DNA from: Lysobacterales bacterium
Lineage (GTDB): Bacteria > Pseudomonadota > Gammaproteobacteria > Xanthomonadales > Ahniellaceae
Assembly (NCBI GenBank): GCA_016721845.1
Contig: JADKHK010000013.1
Location: 620,001-684,000, forward strand
Length of the DNA stretch: 64,000 nt
Reading direction: 5' to 3'
Position 1 is the stretch's first letter; each line of letters opens with the position of its first letter. Shown in pieces: positions 45,806 to 54,370 of this stretch. Both the position numbers and the translations under genes were made by a program. A model generated the notes under the pieces. It searched no databases, had not been told where the DNA came from, and saw only the letters and a program-made list of their open reading frames with translations.

Positions 45806-46563
45806 ACTGGCTGGCCATCGCTGCGATCTACAAGTTCGAGATGTCGCGCTGGTTCCGCACCATCGGCCAGAGCGTGGCCTCGCCGGTGATCTCGACCTCG
45901 CTGTATTTCATCGTCTTCGGCGCGGCGATTGGCGCGCGCATGGGCGCGATCGACGGCGTCACCTACGGCGCCTTCATCATTCCGGGCCTGATGATGCTGT
46001 CGATCCTGAACGAGAGCATCGGCAACGCCTCGTTCGGCATCTACTTCCCGAAGTGGTCGGGCACGATCTTCGAGATCCTGTCGGCGCCGGTGTCCTGGGG
46101 CGAGATGCTGCTCGGCTACGTCGGTGCGGCGACGACCAAATCGGTGCTGCTCGGTGCGCTGATCCTGGTCACCGCGCGCGTGTTCGTGCCCTACGAAATC
46201 GCGCACCCGGTCTGGATGCTGTGTTTCCTGCTGCTGACCGCGGCCAGCTTCTCGCTGTTCGGCTTCCTGATCGGCATCTGGGCCGATTCCTGGGAAAAAC
46301 TGCAGACCGTGCCGCTGCTCGTGATCACGCCGCTGACCTTCCTCGGCGGCGCGTTCTATTCCATCGACATGCTGCCCTCGCCGTGGCGCGAGCTGACCTT
46401 CTTCAACCCGGTCGTGTACCTGATCTCCGGCTTCCGCTGGAGTTTCTATGGCGTCTCCGACGTACCCGTCGGTTACAGCGCCGCCGCCATCGCCGGCTTC
46501 CTCGTCACCTGCGTGCTGATCGCGCGCTGGATGATCCTGAGCGGGTATCGCCTGAAGCGTTGA
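45802..46563 (+). CDS. ABC-2 type transporter permease (YadH-like)
   Basis: A 253-residue inner-membrane protein with about six helices, including [53 protein letters not shown] and [19 protein letters not shown]. The conserved ABC-2 segment [19 protein letters not shown] and [14 protein letters not shown] are present. It pairs with the overlapping ATPase gene upstream. The E. coli pair YadGH is similar and also has no firmly known substrate. Confidence 0.92.
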   Translation: MNWLAIAAIYKFEMSRWFRTIGQSVASPVISTSLYFIVFGAAIGARMGAIDGVTYGAFIIPGLMMLSILNESIGNASFGIYFPKWSGTIFEILSAPVSWGEMLLGYVGAATTKSVLLGALILVTARVFVPYEIAHPVWMLCFLLLTAASFSLFGFLIGIWADSWEKLQTVPLLVITPLTFLGGAFYSIDMLPSPWRELTFFNPVVYLISGFRWSFYGVSDVPVGYSAAAIAGFLVTCVLIARWMILSGYRLKR

Positions 46564-46638
46564 GTTCGGAGGCGGTCGATTCCGGGTGGCGTCGCCACTG
46601 GTGCTAGGATTTCATTGCGGTTGTGGGAGCAGGTTTCC

Positions 46639-46863
46639 ATGCAAAAGACGTACTTCGTGCACGCGCTTTGGGATGACGAAGCACAGGTGTGGGTCGCGAG
46701 CAGTGACGATGTGCCGGGCCTGGCCACCGAGGCTGCAACTAGCGAGGAACTCGTCGAGAAGCTCAAGCTTCTGATCCCTGAACTGCTGGCGGCCAACGAG
46801 ATCGATTTCGCCAGCCCGGTCGCGTTCGAATTGCTCACGCGACGGTTCGAGTTCGCCGCCTGA
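46639..46863 (+). CDS. DUF1902 protein, HicB-like antitoxin candidate
   Basis: A 74-residue protein matching DUF1902: VHALWDDEAQVWVASSDDVPGL, then TEAATSEELVEKLKLLIPELL. The fold resembles the partial RNase H fold of HicB antitoxins. No separate DNA-binding domain is present. A good ribosome binding site (GGGAGCAGG) precedes the ATG at 46639. It overlaps the following HicA-like gene by one base (TGATG), which suggests a toxin-antitoxin pair. Confidence 0.85.
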   Translation: MQKTYFVHALWDDEAQVWVASSDDVPGLATEAATSEELVEKLKLLIPELLAANEIDFASPVAFELLTRRFEFAA

Positions 46864-47057
46864 TGGAAGGTTTTTCAGCCGAGTTGAAGCGAATGTTGCT
46901 CGCTGCCGGTTGTTACTTCGTGCGTCCCGGCAAAGGCGATCATGAAATCTGGTGCAGCCCACTGACCGAAGTGAGATTCGTGGTCGACGCGAAGATCCTG
47001 TCTCGTCACACCGCAAACGCGGTACTCAAACAGGCCGGATTGCCCAAGCGGTTCTGA
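46863..47057 (+). CDS. HicA-like (YcfA family) mRNA interferase toxin candidate
   Basis: A 64-residue double-stranded-RNA-binding-like protein. FSAELKRMLLAAGCYFVRPGKGDHEIWCSP carries the HicA pattern (in pieces: GCYFVRPGKGDHEIW), with the catalytic-type His in GDHEIW, followed by VDAKILSRHTANAVLKQAGL. In HicA toxins that His is required for RNA cleavage. Translation is coupled to the DUF1902 gene. No regulatory repeats were recognised upstream of the pair. Confidence 0.85.
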   Translation: MEGFSAELKRMLLAAGCYFVRPGKGDHEIWCSPLTEVRFVVDAKILSRHTANAVLKQAGLPKRF

Positions 47058-47145
47058 GTCGTCCGCGAGTCCGCCGATGGCCCTGCATTCACGGCCGATG
47101 CACGCAGGTGAAAGTTAGGCTGCGCGCATGGTTACGGGGACATCG

Positions 47146-47889
47146 ATGAAAACGGTGCTGATCGTTGGAGGTCGCGGTGGCGTCGGTCGTGTGTTGGCCG
47201 AACGGTTGACTGCACGCGGCGTGCGCGTGGCGCTGGTGGGGCGGGGTGTAGCGCCGGACGGTTTGCCCGAGGGCGCGACGTGGATCGTGGCCGATGCGAG
47301 CACCGCAGATGGCGCGGCGCATGCCGTCGCGGCGGCGACCGAGGTGTTCGGCGCACCGCCGGATAGTCTCGTCAACGCCGCCGGGTCGATCCTGATCGCG
47401 CCCATCGCCCGGACCAGTGAAGCGCAATATCGCGAGACCTTGGCCGCGAATCTCGATACGGCGTTCTTCCTGTCGCAGGCGTATGTCGCGGCCTTGCAGA
47501 AGGCCAAGCGTGGCGGCGCGATGGTGCTGTTTTCGTCGGTCGCGGCGCGTGTCGGATTGGCGAATCACGCCGCCATCGCGATCGCGAAGGCCGGCGTCGA
47601 AGCCTTGGTGCGTTCGCTTGCGGCCGACGTTTCCGCTCAGGGCATCCGCATCAATGCGATCGCGCCGGGTCTGCTGGACACGCCGCTCGGTGGGCGTTTT
47701 CTCTCTTCCGAACCGATGCGCGAGCAGATGGCCGCGCAGTATCCACTCGGTCGTGTCGGCACGGCGGAGGATGCCGCGGCACTGGCCGAGTTCCTGTTGT
47801 CCGATGTGGCCGCGTGGATCACCGGCCAGGTGATCGGCCTCGATGGCGGATTCACGGCGGTGCGACCGCCGGTTCGGAAGGCGTCATGA
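47146..47889 (+). CDS. Short-chain dehydrogenase-like protein lacking the catalytic Tyr
   Basis: A 247-residue Rossmann-fold protein of the SDR family. The nucleotide-binding motif is GGRGGVGRVLAERL, with NAAG in the middle and the Ser of the active site in VLFSSVAA. The usual YxxxK motif is replaced by HAAIAIAK, so the Lys is kept but the Tyr position holds Ile; the C-terminal GQVIGLDGGF is normal. ATG at 47146 is preferred; ATG at 47128 adds six residues. The stop overlaps the phrB start by four bases, so it is translationally coupled to a photolyase. The substrate is unknown and activity may differ from normal SDRs. Confidence 0.85.
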   Translation: MKTVLIVGGRGGVGRVLAERLTARGVRVALVGRGVAPDGLPEGATWIVADASTADGAAHAVAAATEVFGAPPDSLVNAAGSILIAPIARTSEAQYRETLAANLDTAFFLSQAYVAALQKAKRGGAMVLFSSVAARVGLANHAAIAIAKAGVEALVRSLAADVSAQGIRINAIAPGLLDTPLGGRFLSSEPMREQMAAQYPLGRVGTAEDAAALAEFLLSDVAAWITGQVIGLDGGFTAVRPPVRKAS

Positions 47890-49316
47890 GCGCTGCCATC
47901 GTCTGGTTCCGCCGCGACCTGCGCCTGATCGACCATCCCGCGCTGGATGCCGCCGTGCAAAGCGGCTTGCCGGTCATCGCGCTGTACGTGCATGCGCCGG
48001 AAGAGGAGGGCGAATGGCGATCCGGCGCGGCGACCGACTGGTGGTTGCATCACAGCCTGACGGCGCTCGATGCGCAGCTGCGCGAACGCGGAGGACGGCT
48101 GATCGTGCGCCGTGGTCCCGCGTTCGCGGCGATCACGCAGCTGATCGGCGAGACCGGCGCGGTCGCGGTGCACTGGAACCGCTTGTACGAACCGGCCGCG
48201 ATCGCGCGCGACCAGACCATCAAGCAGCAGTTGAAGGCCGATGGTTTCATCGCCGAGAGCAACAACGCCGCGCTGTTTGTCGAACCCTGGCAGGTGAGCA
48301 CGCAGACCGGTCAGCCGTATCGCGTGTTCACGCCGTTCTGGCGGAATGCGGTCACGAGGATCGCGGATGTCCTGCCGCTGCCGGCACCGAGTGACCTGCG
48401 CTTCGCCGATGCCGAACTGCAGTCCGAGTCGATCGCATCGCTGAACCTGTTGCCGACGATCCGCTGGGATGCCGGCATGGCCGCCACCTGGACCCCGGGC
48501 GAGCAGGGCGCGCTGGCGCGATTGCGCGATTTCGTCGATCACGCCACGCGATACAGCAAGGAGCGAGATCGCCCGGACCTCGTCGGCACCTCGATGCTGT
48601 CGCCGCACCTGCATTTCGGCGAACTCTCGCCGCGCCAGATCCTCGCCGCGCTGCAGCTCGAAGCGCAGGGCGATCCGGGCTGGATGGATCGGGTCGAGCA
48701 TTACGTACGCGAACTCGGCTGGCGCGAATTCGCACACCACTTGCTGTTCCACTATCCGCACACGCCAAACGCGAACCTCAATACCCAGTTCGACGAGTTC
48801 CCCTGGGCCACACCGGACGATGCACTGCTCGCGGCCTGGCAGCGCGGCCGCACCGGCATCCCGATCGTCGACGCCGGCATGCGCCAGTTGTGGGAAACCG
48901 GCTGGATGCACAACCGCGTGCGCATGATCGTCGCCTCGTTCCTGACCAAGAACTTGCGCTATCACTGGATCCACGGCGCGCGCTGGTTCTGGGACACGCT
49001 GGTCGATGCCGACCTCGCCGCGAACACGCTCGGCTGGCAGTGGGCCGGCGGCACCGGGGCCGATGCCGCACCGTACTTCCGCATCTTCAACCCGGTGCTG
49101 CAGGGCGAACGCTTCGACCCGGACGGCGTTTACGTCAAGCGTTTCGTGCCGGAACTGGCGCAGGTGCCGGCCAGCGTCCTGCACAAGGCGTGGACGCTGA
49201 AGCCGTCGGAGCAGGCCACGTTCGGCGTCCGCGACGTGTACGCCCGGCCGATGCTGGATCTGGCGAAAACCCGCGACGCTGCGCTGCTGGCCTACGCGTC
49301 GATCAAGCGGCTCTGA
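47886..49316 (+). CDS. phrB: Deoxyribodipyrimidine photolyase (class I CPD photolyase)
   Basis: A 476-residue light-driven DNA repair enzyme that splits cyclobutane pyrimidine dimers. The N-terminal antenna domain begins IVWFRRDLRLIDHPAL. The FAD domain carries TSMLSPHLHFGELSPRQ, YVRELGWREFAHHLL, GIPIVDAGMRQLWETGWMHN (in part), and DLAANTLGWQWAGGTGADA with RIFNP, the standard class I signature. It overlaps the SDR-like gene by four bases. A second, different photolyase type lies at 36419-37969, so the organism probably repairs both major UV lesions. Confidence 0.96.
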   Translation: MSAAIVWFRRDLRLIDHPALDAAVQSGLPVIALYVHAPEEEGEWRSGAATDWWLHHSLTALDAQLRERGGRLIVRRGPAFAAITQLIGETGAVAVHWNRLYEPAAIARDQTIKQQLKADGFIAESNNAALFVEPWQVSTQTGQPYRVFTPFWRNAVTRIADVLPLPAPSDLRFADAELQSESIASLNLLPTIRWDAGMAATWTPGEQGALARLRDFVDHATRYSKERDRPDLVGTSMLSPHLHFGELSPRQILAALQLEAQGDPGWMDRVEHYVRELGWREFAHHLLFHYPHTPNANLNTQFDEFPWATPDDALLAAWQRGRTGIPIVDAGMRQLWETGWMHNRVRMIVASFLTKNLRYHWIHGARWFWDTLVDADLAANTLGWQWAGGTGADAAPYFRIFNPVLQGERFDPDGVYVKRFVPELAQVPASVLHKAWTLKPSEQATFGVRDVYARPMLDLAKTRDAALLAYASIKRL

Positions 49317-49386
49317 TCCTCGTTGACGCCCTCACGACGCACCGGTACAACCAAGACCGGTGCGAACAATGCGGGGAGCGCAGGCC

Positions 49387-50958
49387 ATGGCGGTGATGAC
49401 GATGGGGCGACGCGGCCGCGAGCCGATGTCCAAGGTCGATACGGCCTGGTTGCGCATGGAGCGCGCCACCAACCTGATGATGATCTCGGGCGTGATGATG
49501 TTCGAGACCCACCTCGACATCGACCGCTTCAAGCGCATGTTGCGCGAACGCTTCCTGGCCTACCGCCGTTTCCAGCAGAAGGCCGTCGACACCCCGGCCG
49601 GCGCGTACTGGGAAACCGACACCGATTTCGATCTCGACTGGCATGTGCGGCTGACGGCATTGCCGGGTAAGGGCGGACGCGAGGAACTGCAGCGATTGGT
49701 CTCCCATCTCGCCTCGACGCCGCTGGATGCCTCGAAGCCGCGCTGGCAGTTCCATATCGTCGAGAAATACAACGGCGGCAGCGCGTTGATCACGCGCATC
49801 CACCACTGCTACGCCGACGGCATCGCGTTGATCCAGGTGCTGTTGTCGCTGACCGACGTGAAGCCTTCGCCGGAAAAGCACATCGAACTGGCCAAGACCT
49901 GGCTCAGCGAAGATCGTGGCTCGGTGCTCGAACGCCTGCTGCAACCGGCCCGCGAAGGCCTGACCAATGCGCTGCACATGGGCGAGAAGGTGATCGAGAA
50001 GGGCAAGGAATTGATCGCCGATCCGGAACTGGTGCAGAAGCTGGCGGTCGAGGGCGGCGAGATCGCGCGTGAACTCGGCATCGCGCTGAGCCTGCCGGAT
50101 GATCCGATCACCCGCTTCAAGGGCGCGCTCGGCGTGAGCAAGCGCTGTGCCTGGGCCGAGCCGCTGCCGCTGGCCGAAGTCAAGGTGATCGGCAATGCGC
50201 TGGGTTGCACGGTCAACGATGTTTTGCTCGCTTGCGCAGCGGGCGCCCTGCGTTCCTATTTGCTTGAACGGGGCGATGACCCGGATGGATTGACGATCCG
50301 TGCGACCGTTCCGGTCAACCTGCGTCCGCTCGAGCATGCGAAGAAGCTCGGCAACCATTTCGGTCTGGTGTTCCTGAACCTGCCGATCGGCGAATCGAAT
50401 CCGCTGCGACGCCTCGAACGGGTGGCCGAGAACATGCGCGAGTTGAAGCGGTCGCGCCAGGCGATCGTTGCGTTCGGACTGCTGGCCGCGCTCGGCATGG
50501 CCCCGGCGGCGTTGCAGAAGACGGCGCTGGAAATGTTCAGCCGCAAGGCATCGGCCGTGGCGACGAACGTGCCGGGTCCGCAGATGCCGCTGTATTTCGC
50601 AGGGTGCAAGATCGTCGAACAGATGTTCTGGGTACCGCAGACCGGGTCGATCGGCATGGGCATCAGCATCCTCAGCTACGACGGTGCCGTGCATTTCGGA
50701 TTGATCACCGACGCCAAGCTCGTGCCCGATCCCGAACTGATCATCAATCGCTTCGCGGCCGAGTTCGAGAAACTGTTGCTGATCGCGCTGATGGAGGACT
50801 GGAATACCGACATCACGCCGGCCGACGCCGAAGCCACGCTGCGTCGCTTCGCGGCCGTCCAGGCGGCCGCGCCAGGCGCGAAGGCAGCGCGCAAGCCGAG
50901 CGCGAAGCGGCCCTCACGCGCCGAGGCGCAGAAGCGCAAGCTGCAGGAACTCGCCTGA
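49387..50958 (+). CDS. Wax ester synthase / diacylglycerol acyltransferase family protein
   Basis: A 523-residue WS/DGAT acyltransferase. The catalytic HHxxxDG motif appears as IHHCYADGIALIQ near residue 140, and the C-terminal DUF1298 part includes VNLRPLEHAKKLGNHFGLVFLNLP, SNVPGP-like TNVPGPQMPLYFAG and GIGMGISILSYDG-type sequence (in pieces). Family members join acyl-CoA to long-chain alcohols or diacylglycerol to make storage lipids. The C-terminus ends in a Lys/Arg-rich tail (KAARKPSAKRPSRAEAQKRK). The start at 49387 has CGGGGAG upstream. It stands alone, followed by an entericidin gene. Confidence 0.9.
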   Translation: MAVMTMGRRGREPMSKVDTAWLRMERATNLMMISGVMMFETHLDIDRFKRMLRERFLAYRRFQQKAVDTPAGAYWETDTDFDLDWHVRLTALPGKGGREELQRLVSHLASTPLDASKPRWQFHIVEKYNGGSALITRIHHCYADGIALIQVLLSLTDVKPSPEKHIELAKTWLSEDRGSVLERLLQPAREGLTNALHMGEKVIEKGKELIADPELVQKLAVEGGEIARELGIALSLPDDPITRFKGALGVSKRCAWAEPLPLAEVKVIGNALGCTVNDVLLACAAGALRSYLLERGDDPDGLTIRATVPVNLRPLEHAKKLGNHFGLVFLNLPIGESNPLRRLERVAENMRELKRSRQAIVAFGLLAALGMAPAALQKTALEMFSRKASAVATNVPGPQMPLYFAGCKIVEQMFWVPQTGSIGMGISILSYDGAVHFGLITDAKLVPDPELIINRFAAEFEKLLLIALMEDWNTDITPADAEATLRRFAAVQAAAPGAKAARKPSAKRPSRAEAQKRKLQELA

Positions 50959-51035
50959 AATCTGCGTCCCTACGCACCTTCCAGGCGATGCGGGGCATGG
51001 TAATTTCGCGCCCGCAATTCCAACGGGAGACGATC

Positions 51036-51176
51036 ATGACCAAACTCGTTCTGCGCAGCCTCGTGCTGGCATCGTTCGCCATCGGATTGATGGCTTGCAA
51101 CACCGTCAAAGGTGTCGGCAAGGACATCAAGAAGGCCGGTGAAACGATCGAGAAGACCGCCGAGAAACACGACTGA
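51036..51176 (+). CDS. Entericidin-family small lipoprotein
   Basis: A 46-residue lipoprotein. The signal (TKLVLRSLVLASFAIGLMAC) ends in lipobox LMAC, and the mature peptide NTVKGVGKDIKKAGETIEK is the typical entericidin A/B helix. Entericidins are small membrane-associated lipoproteins linked in E. coli to stationary-phase lysis, with EcnA as antidote to EcnB; only one copy is seen here. CGGGAGA lies six bases before the ATG. It precedes a terminator that faces the convergent CsgG-like gene. Confidence 0.88.
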   Translation: MTKLVLRSLVLASFAIGLMACNTVKGVGKDIKKAGETIEKTAEKHD

Positions 51177-51185
51177 TTCACGCCG

Positions 51186-51213
51186 AAAAAAAAGAGCGGG
51201 CCGAAGCCCGCTC
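51186..51213 (-). terminator. Intrinsic terminator of the CsgG-like gene
   Basis: GAGCGGGC (51194-51201) and GCCCGCTC (51206-51213) form a perfect 8-bp stem with a CGAA loop. The eight A bases at 51186-51193 read as a T-run on the minus strand, so it ends the minus-strand transcript that stops at 51237. It may also slow the entericidin transcript from the other side. Confidence 0.88.
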
Positions 51214-51236
51214 CTGTCGTCTGGTTGTTGCCTGGA

Positions 51237-51953
51237 TCAGTCGTCCAGGTCCAGCGCACCCTTGGTCTTCTCGCGACGGCGGCTTTCCTTGGCGTCATAT
51301 TCGTCGACGCAGGCATCCTGCTGCACCATCACGCAGTCCAGATAGTCGGTGATCTCGATCAGGGCCGCGCGGATGGCCTTGCCGGCCGGCGTCTTCTGCT
51401 GCTTGCCGAGTGCGCCGCCGAAGCCGCCGCGGGAAATGCCGATGCTCATGCCGCCACCCTTGGCATTGCCTTCGATGGTGCGGACGAAGTCGATTTCGCC
51501 GGTGGTGGCGTTGATCACGCGCAGATCGATCGCGAGGTAGGCCGATTCCTTGTTGCCGCCGAGCGAAATGCCCTTGAAGCTGATGCCACCGCCGGTGCTG
51601 GCCGTGTTTTCTTCATAGGCACTCACGGTGCCGGCGATGAGGTACTGCGCGCCGGTCAGCTTGCCGATGCGGGCGCCGGTACCGGCCGCGATGCGACCGG
51701 AGGCGGCGAGGTTCTGCTCCGACAGCACGGCCTCGATCTTGCTGCGTTCCAGCACCTTGAAGGAACCGGTCGCTGCGAGTTCGTTGGACACCATGCCGGC
51801 GAGTTCCCAGCCCACGCCACCACTCCACCAGCCGGCGCTCGTTTCATTGTTGAATTCGATGACCGCGACCGTCGGCTTGCCGCCCCCGGCGAACACCGAT
51901 CCTGCACCGCACAGCGTGGCGGCGGTGGCAAGTCCCAGCAACAGCTTCTTCAT
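51237..51953 (-). CDS. CsgG/penicillin-binding protein activator-like exported protein
   Basis: A 238-residue protein with a signal peptide (MKKLLLGLATAATLCGAGSVFA) and a CsgG-type domain: PTVAVIEFNNETSAGWW, GWELAGMVSNELAATGSFKVLERSKI, LTGAQYLIAGTVSAYEEN and AYLAIDLRVINATTGEID. It lacks a lipobox and is shorter than curli secretion CsgG; no other curli genes are near. A periplasmic or outer-membrane-linked role is likely, but unknown. The ATG at 51953 starts the signal peptide; longer in-frame extensions are not family-like. Confidence 0.85.
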   Translation of the reverse strand: MKKLLLGLATAATLCGAGSVFAGGGKPTVAVIEFNNETSAGWWSGGVGWELAGMVSNELAATGSFKVLERSKIEAVLSEQNLAASGRIAAGTGARIGKLTGAQYLIAGTVSAYEENTASTGGGISFKGISLGGNKESAYLAIDLRVINATTGEIDFVRTIEGNAKGGGMSIGISRGGFGGALGKQQKTPAGKAIRAALIEITDYLDCVMVQQDACVDEYDAKESRRREKTKGALDLDD

Positions 51954-52199
51954 GATGCAATTCCTCACAGGGTGGAAACCAATTGGCCGCAGGCCAGCCT
52001 CGGCGTGCGGGGGCGGAACGATTCTAGCCATGGGCGCGCAAGCTGCAAACGATTGTCGCAACCGGCGATCTCGCCCCGCCTCGACTCTCAATACGTAAAC
52101 CAGTCGTGAAATCGGCCACGGCAATGTGTTGTAGAAGGAAAACTCTAGCCGATCCATTCAGCTTACGTTCCGGCAAAGCTGCCATGCCAGGGTGCCCAA

Positions 52200-53006
52200 A
52201 TGAACACGAAAACTCGACTGCTTCCGCTACTCATCGCCCTAGCCATCGACCCGGCAGTGGCTGCTACGACGGTGGACATTGCCGATCGCGACGTTGACGC
52301 TCTGGTCGCCTCGATTCATCACGCCAACCAGTCGCGAGAGGCCACCACGATCCGCCTTGCACACGGTGGCCTGTATACCCTGGTCACCGCGTCGGACGAA
52401 AACCGTGAACTCGGCCTGCCGGTGATCACGGGAGACATCACGATTCTCGGCAATGACGCCGACTTGCGCCGGTATTCGGACGAGGACTTCGCGCTGGTCG
52501 CCGTTGCCGATGGGGGCAAGCTCAAACTTGAACGCCTCACGCTCGCCGAAGGGTCACGCGGTGCGCTGGTGAATCGCGGCGAGCTGGAACTCGATCAGGT
52601 GCGTGTCGTCGACAACATCGCCAAGAATGTCCCGGCGATCATCGAGAACTACGGCCAACTGCGCGTGATTGGCAGTGAAATCAGCTACAACCAGCTCGCC
52701 GGCACCCAGCGCGATGCGGGCACGGTGCTCAACTACGGTCGCCTCGACTTGTTGCGCTCCAGCATCGAATCGAACTGGATCAGCCGCCGCTACGACTCGC
52801 TGGTCGCTGCCTCCGCGGTACTCAATCTCGGCGAGCTGAAGCTGGCCGAAGTGCGAGTGCGCGAGAACACGGCGATGCCGGAACTGGTCGAGACCTCGTT
52901 GGGTGCAATCGTGAATGTCGGCAATGGCGCCTATCAGGCCTCCGACTTGACACTCGAACACAATGAGCCTGTGGACACGTTGAGTGCAGCCCGTCTCGCC
53001 AACTGA
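52200..53006 (+). CDS. Exported protein of unknown function, beta-helix-like
   Basis: A 268-residue protein with a signal peptide (residues 1-21, TRLLPLLIALAIDPAVAA). The rest shows regular strand-turn repeats (GALVNRGELELDQVRVVDN, TVLNYGRLDLLRSSIESNW, AVLNLGELKLAEVRVREN), which resemble a parallel beta-helix in the same general class as the CSLREA-like protein at 43541. I do not recognise a named family. It has no cysteines and no GFE-type tail. It is followed by its own terminator and is divergent from the CsgG-like gene. Confidence 0.75.
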   Translation: MNTKTRLLPLLIALAIDPAVAATTVDIADRDVDALVASIHHANQSREATTIRLAHGGLYTLVTASDENRELGLPVITGDITILGNDADLRRYSDEDFALVAVADGGKLKLERLTLAEGSRGALVNRGELELDQVRVVDNIAKNVPAIIENYGQLRVIGSEISYNQLAGTQRDAGTVLNYGRLDLLRSSIESNWISRRYDSLVAASAVLNLGELKLAEVRVRENTAMPELVETSLGAIVNVGNGAYQASDLTLEHNEPVDTLSAARLAN

Positions 53007-53025
53007 TTGACCGTCCCGCTTCCGC

Positions 53026-53063
53026 AGCAACCAGGCCCGCCACGTGCGGGCCTGGTTGCTTTT
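53026..53063 (+). terminator. Intrinsic terminator, 15-bp perfect stem
   Basis: AGCAACCAGGCCCGC (53026-53040) pairs exactly with GCGGGCCTGGTTGCT (53046-53060) around a five-base loop, followed by TTT. It lies 20 bases past the stop of the exported beta-helix-like gene. Confidence 0.88.
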
Positions 53064-53407
53064 GACGACTGCGTCACACGATTGGAAGCGTGATCATGTT
53101 CACGGTTGACAAATCGTTGCAAAACAAGATTTCACGCTTGAATGCGTCATCATATTCAATCAGTTCAATTGGATAGATCCCAATACGGAAGCGTATTGGC
53201 GACCGCAACGGATCGTGACGTCGAGAGGATCGGGCGAAATGTGCGGCGGCGCAGCATGACGTTCAGCAGGTGTGCGGATATCAATTCCGCCGCGAGTCAG
53301 GGGGATGCAGGACGCATCAGACGCGACGTCACGTCGGCGCCGATAGCAGGCGCGGGAATCGTCTGGCCTCCGCTCACGCACATCATCCCAATCCTTTGGA
53401 GGAATCC
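53064..53407 (+). promoter_or_regulatory. Long leader/promoter region upstream of the M43 protease gene
   Basis: This 344-bp stretch has no gene. It contains a perfect -35 box TTGACA at 53106-53111, with only a weak -10 (ATTTCA, 53129-53134) 17 bases later. A hairpin, CCAATACG-GAAG-CGTATTGG, lies at 53180-53199. A strong Shine-Dalgarno GGAGGA is at 53398-53403. The first 130 bp are richer in A and T than the surroundings. A promoter with a long structured leader is likely; the details are not proven. Confidence 0.4.
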
Positions 53408-54319
53408 GTGAAGAAAGCGTCTCTCGTTCTTGGCTCGCTCACCCTGCTCGCCGCTGCCATCTCGACGGCCCACGCCGTGCAATTGATTGACGTGCAGTCG
53501 GATGTCGATGCCGTGCAGCAGGACATCCACTTCATGGACGGCAAGGGCAGCCTCGTTCGCGGCAAGCGCTGCAATGTCCAGGATCCGAGCATCGAGGAAC
53601 AGGCACGCGTCCAGGCGGAAATCGACAAGCGCCTGCTTGATCCGTCCTTCATGATCAACGCCAAGGCCGGCAACGTGGTCAACATTGCCTGGCACATCAC
53701 CACCTACGGCGGCCAGGGCAATGTCACCGACGCCCAGATCGCCAGCCAGTTGCAGGTGCTGAACAATGCCTATGCCGGCACCGGCTTCAGCTTCGCGACC
53801 GCATCAATTGACCGCGTCAGCAACCGGACCTATTTCAACCAGTGCTACGGCGCCGGCGAGAAGAAGATGAAACAGGCGCTGGCGATCGCCCCGGCGACGA
53901 CGCTGAATATCTACACCTGCAATCCGTCGCAGGGCATCCTCGGCTATGCCACCTTCCCGAGCAGCTACGCCGAGTCGAGTTCCATGCACGGCGTCGTGCT
54001 GCTGCACTCGTCCCTGCCGGGCGGTTCGGCTGCGCCGTACAACCTCGGTGATACCGCGACCCATGAAGTTGGCCACTACCTTGGCCTGTACCATACCTTC
54101 CAGGGCGGTTGCACCGGTGGCGATTCCGTTGCCGATACCGCACCCGAGTCCAGCGCTGCCTTCGGTTGCCCGACCGGACGCGATAGCTGCGCCGGCGGCG
54201 GTCTCGACCCGATCACCAACTTCATGGACTACACCGACGACGCATGCATGAACACCTTCAGTGCCGACCAGACGGTGCGCATGCAGCAGCAGGTCGCGAC
54301 CTACAAGCCGAACCTCTGA
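53408..54319 (+). CDS. M43-family (pappalysin/cytophagalysin-like) zinc metalloprotease, secreted
   Basis: A 303-residue exported protease. The start is GTG at 53408, five bases after GGAGGA, and begins a signal peptide (KKASLVLGSLTLLAAAISTAHA). A propeptide-like part is followed by the catalytic domain with zinc motif HEVGHYLGLYHTF (HExxHxxGxxH) and the Met-turn NFMDYTDDACM. Cysteine pairs typical of M43B proteases are present. It probably degrades extracellular protein. A terminator follows, and the next gene encodes another secreted protease of a different family (C25). Confidence 0.92.
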   Translation: MKKASLVLGSLTLLAAAISTAHAVQLIDVQSDVDAVQQDIHFMDGKGSLVRGKRCNVQDPSIEEQARVQAEIDKRLLDPSFMINAKAGNVVNIAWHITTYGGQGNVTDAQIASQLQVLNNAYAGTGFSFATASIDRVSNRTYFNQCYGAGEKKMKQALAIAPATTLNIYTCNPSQGILGYATFPSSYAESSSMHGVVLLHSSLPGGSAAPYNLGDTATHEVGHYLGLYHTFQGGCTGGDSVADTAPESSAAFGCPTGRDSCAGGGLDPITNFMDYTDDACMNTFSADQTVRMQQQVATYKPNL

Positions 54320-54348
54320 CCGGTTCCTGCGTCATCCGGAAAAAAAAT

Positions 54349-54370
54349 GGGCGCCTTCGGGCGCCCTTTT
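54349..54370 (+). terminator. Intrinsic terminator after the M43 protease gene
   Basis: GGGCGCC and GGCGCCC form a perfect 7-bp stem with a TTCG loop, followed by TTTT and preceded by seven A bases. It lies 29 bases past the stop codon. Confidence 0.9.

Noticed and set aside
53180..53199. Hairpin CCAATACG-GAAG-CGTATTGG as a terminator
   Set aside because: It has no T-run and follows another terminator by 120 bp. It is described as part of the leader instead.
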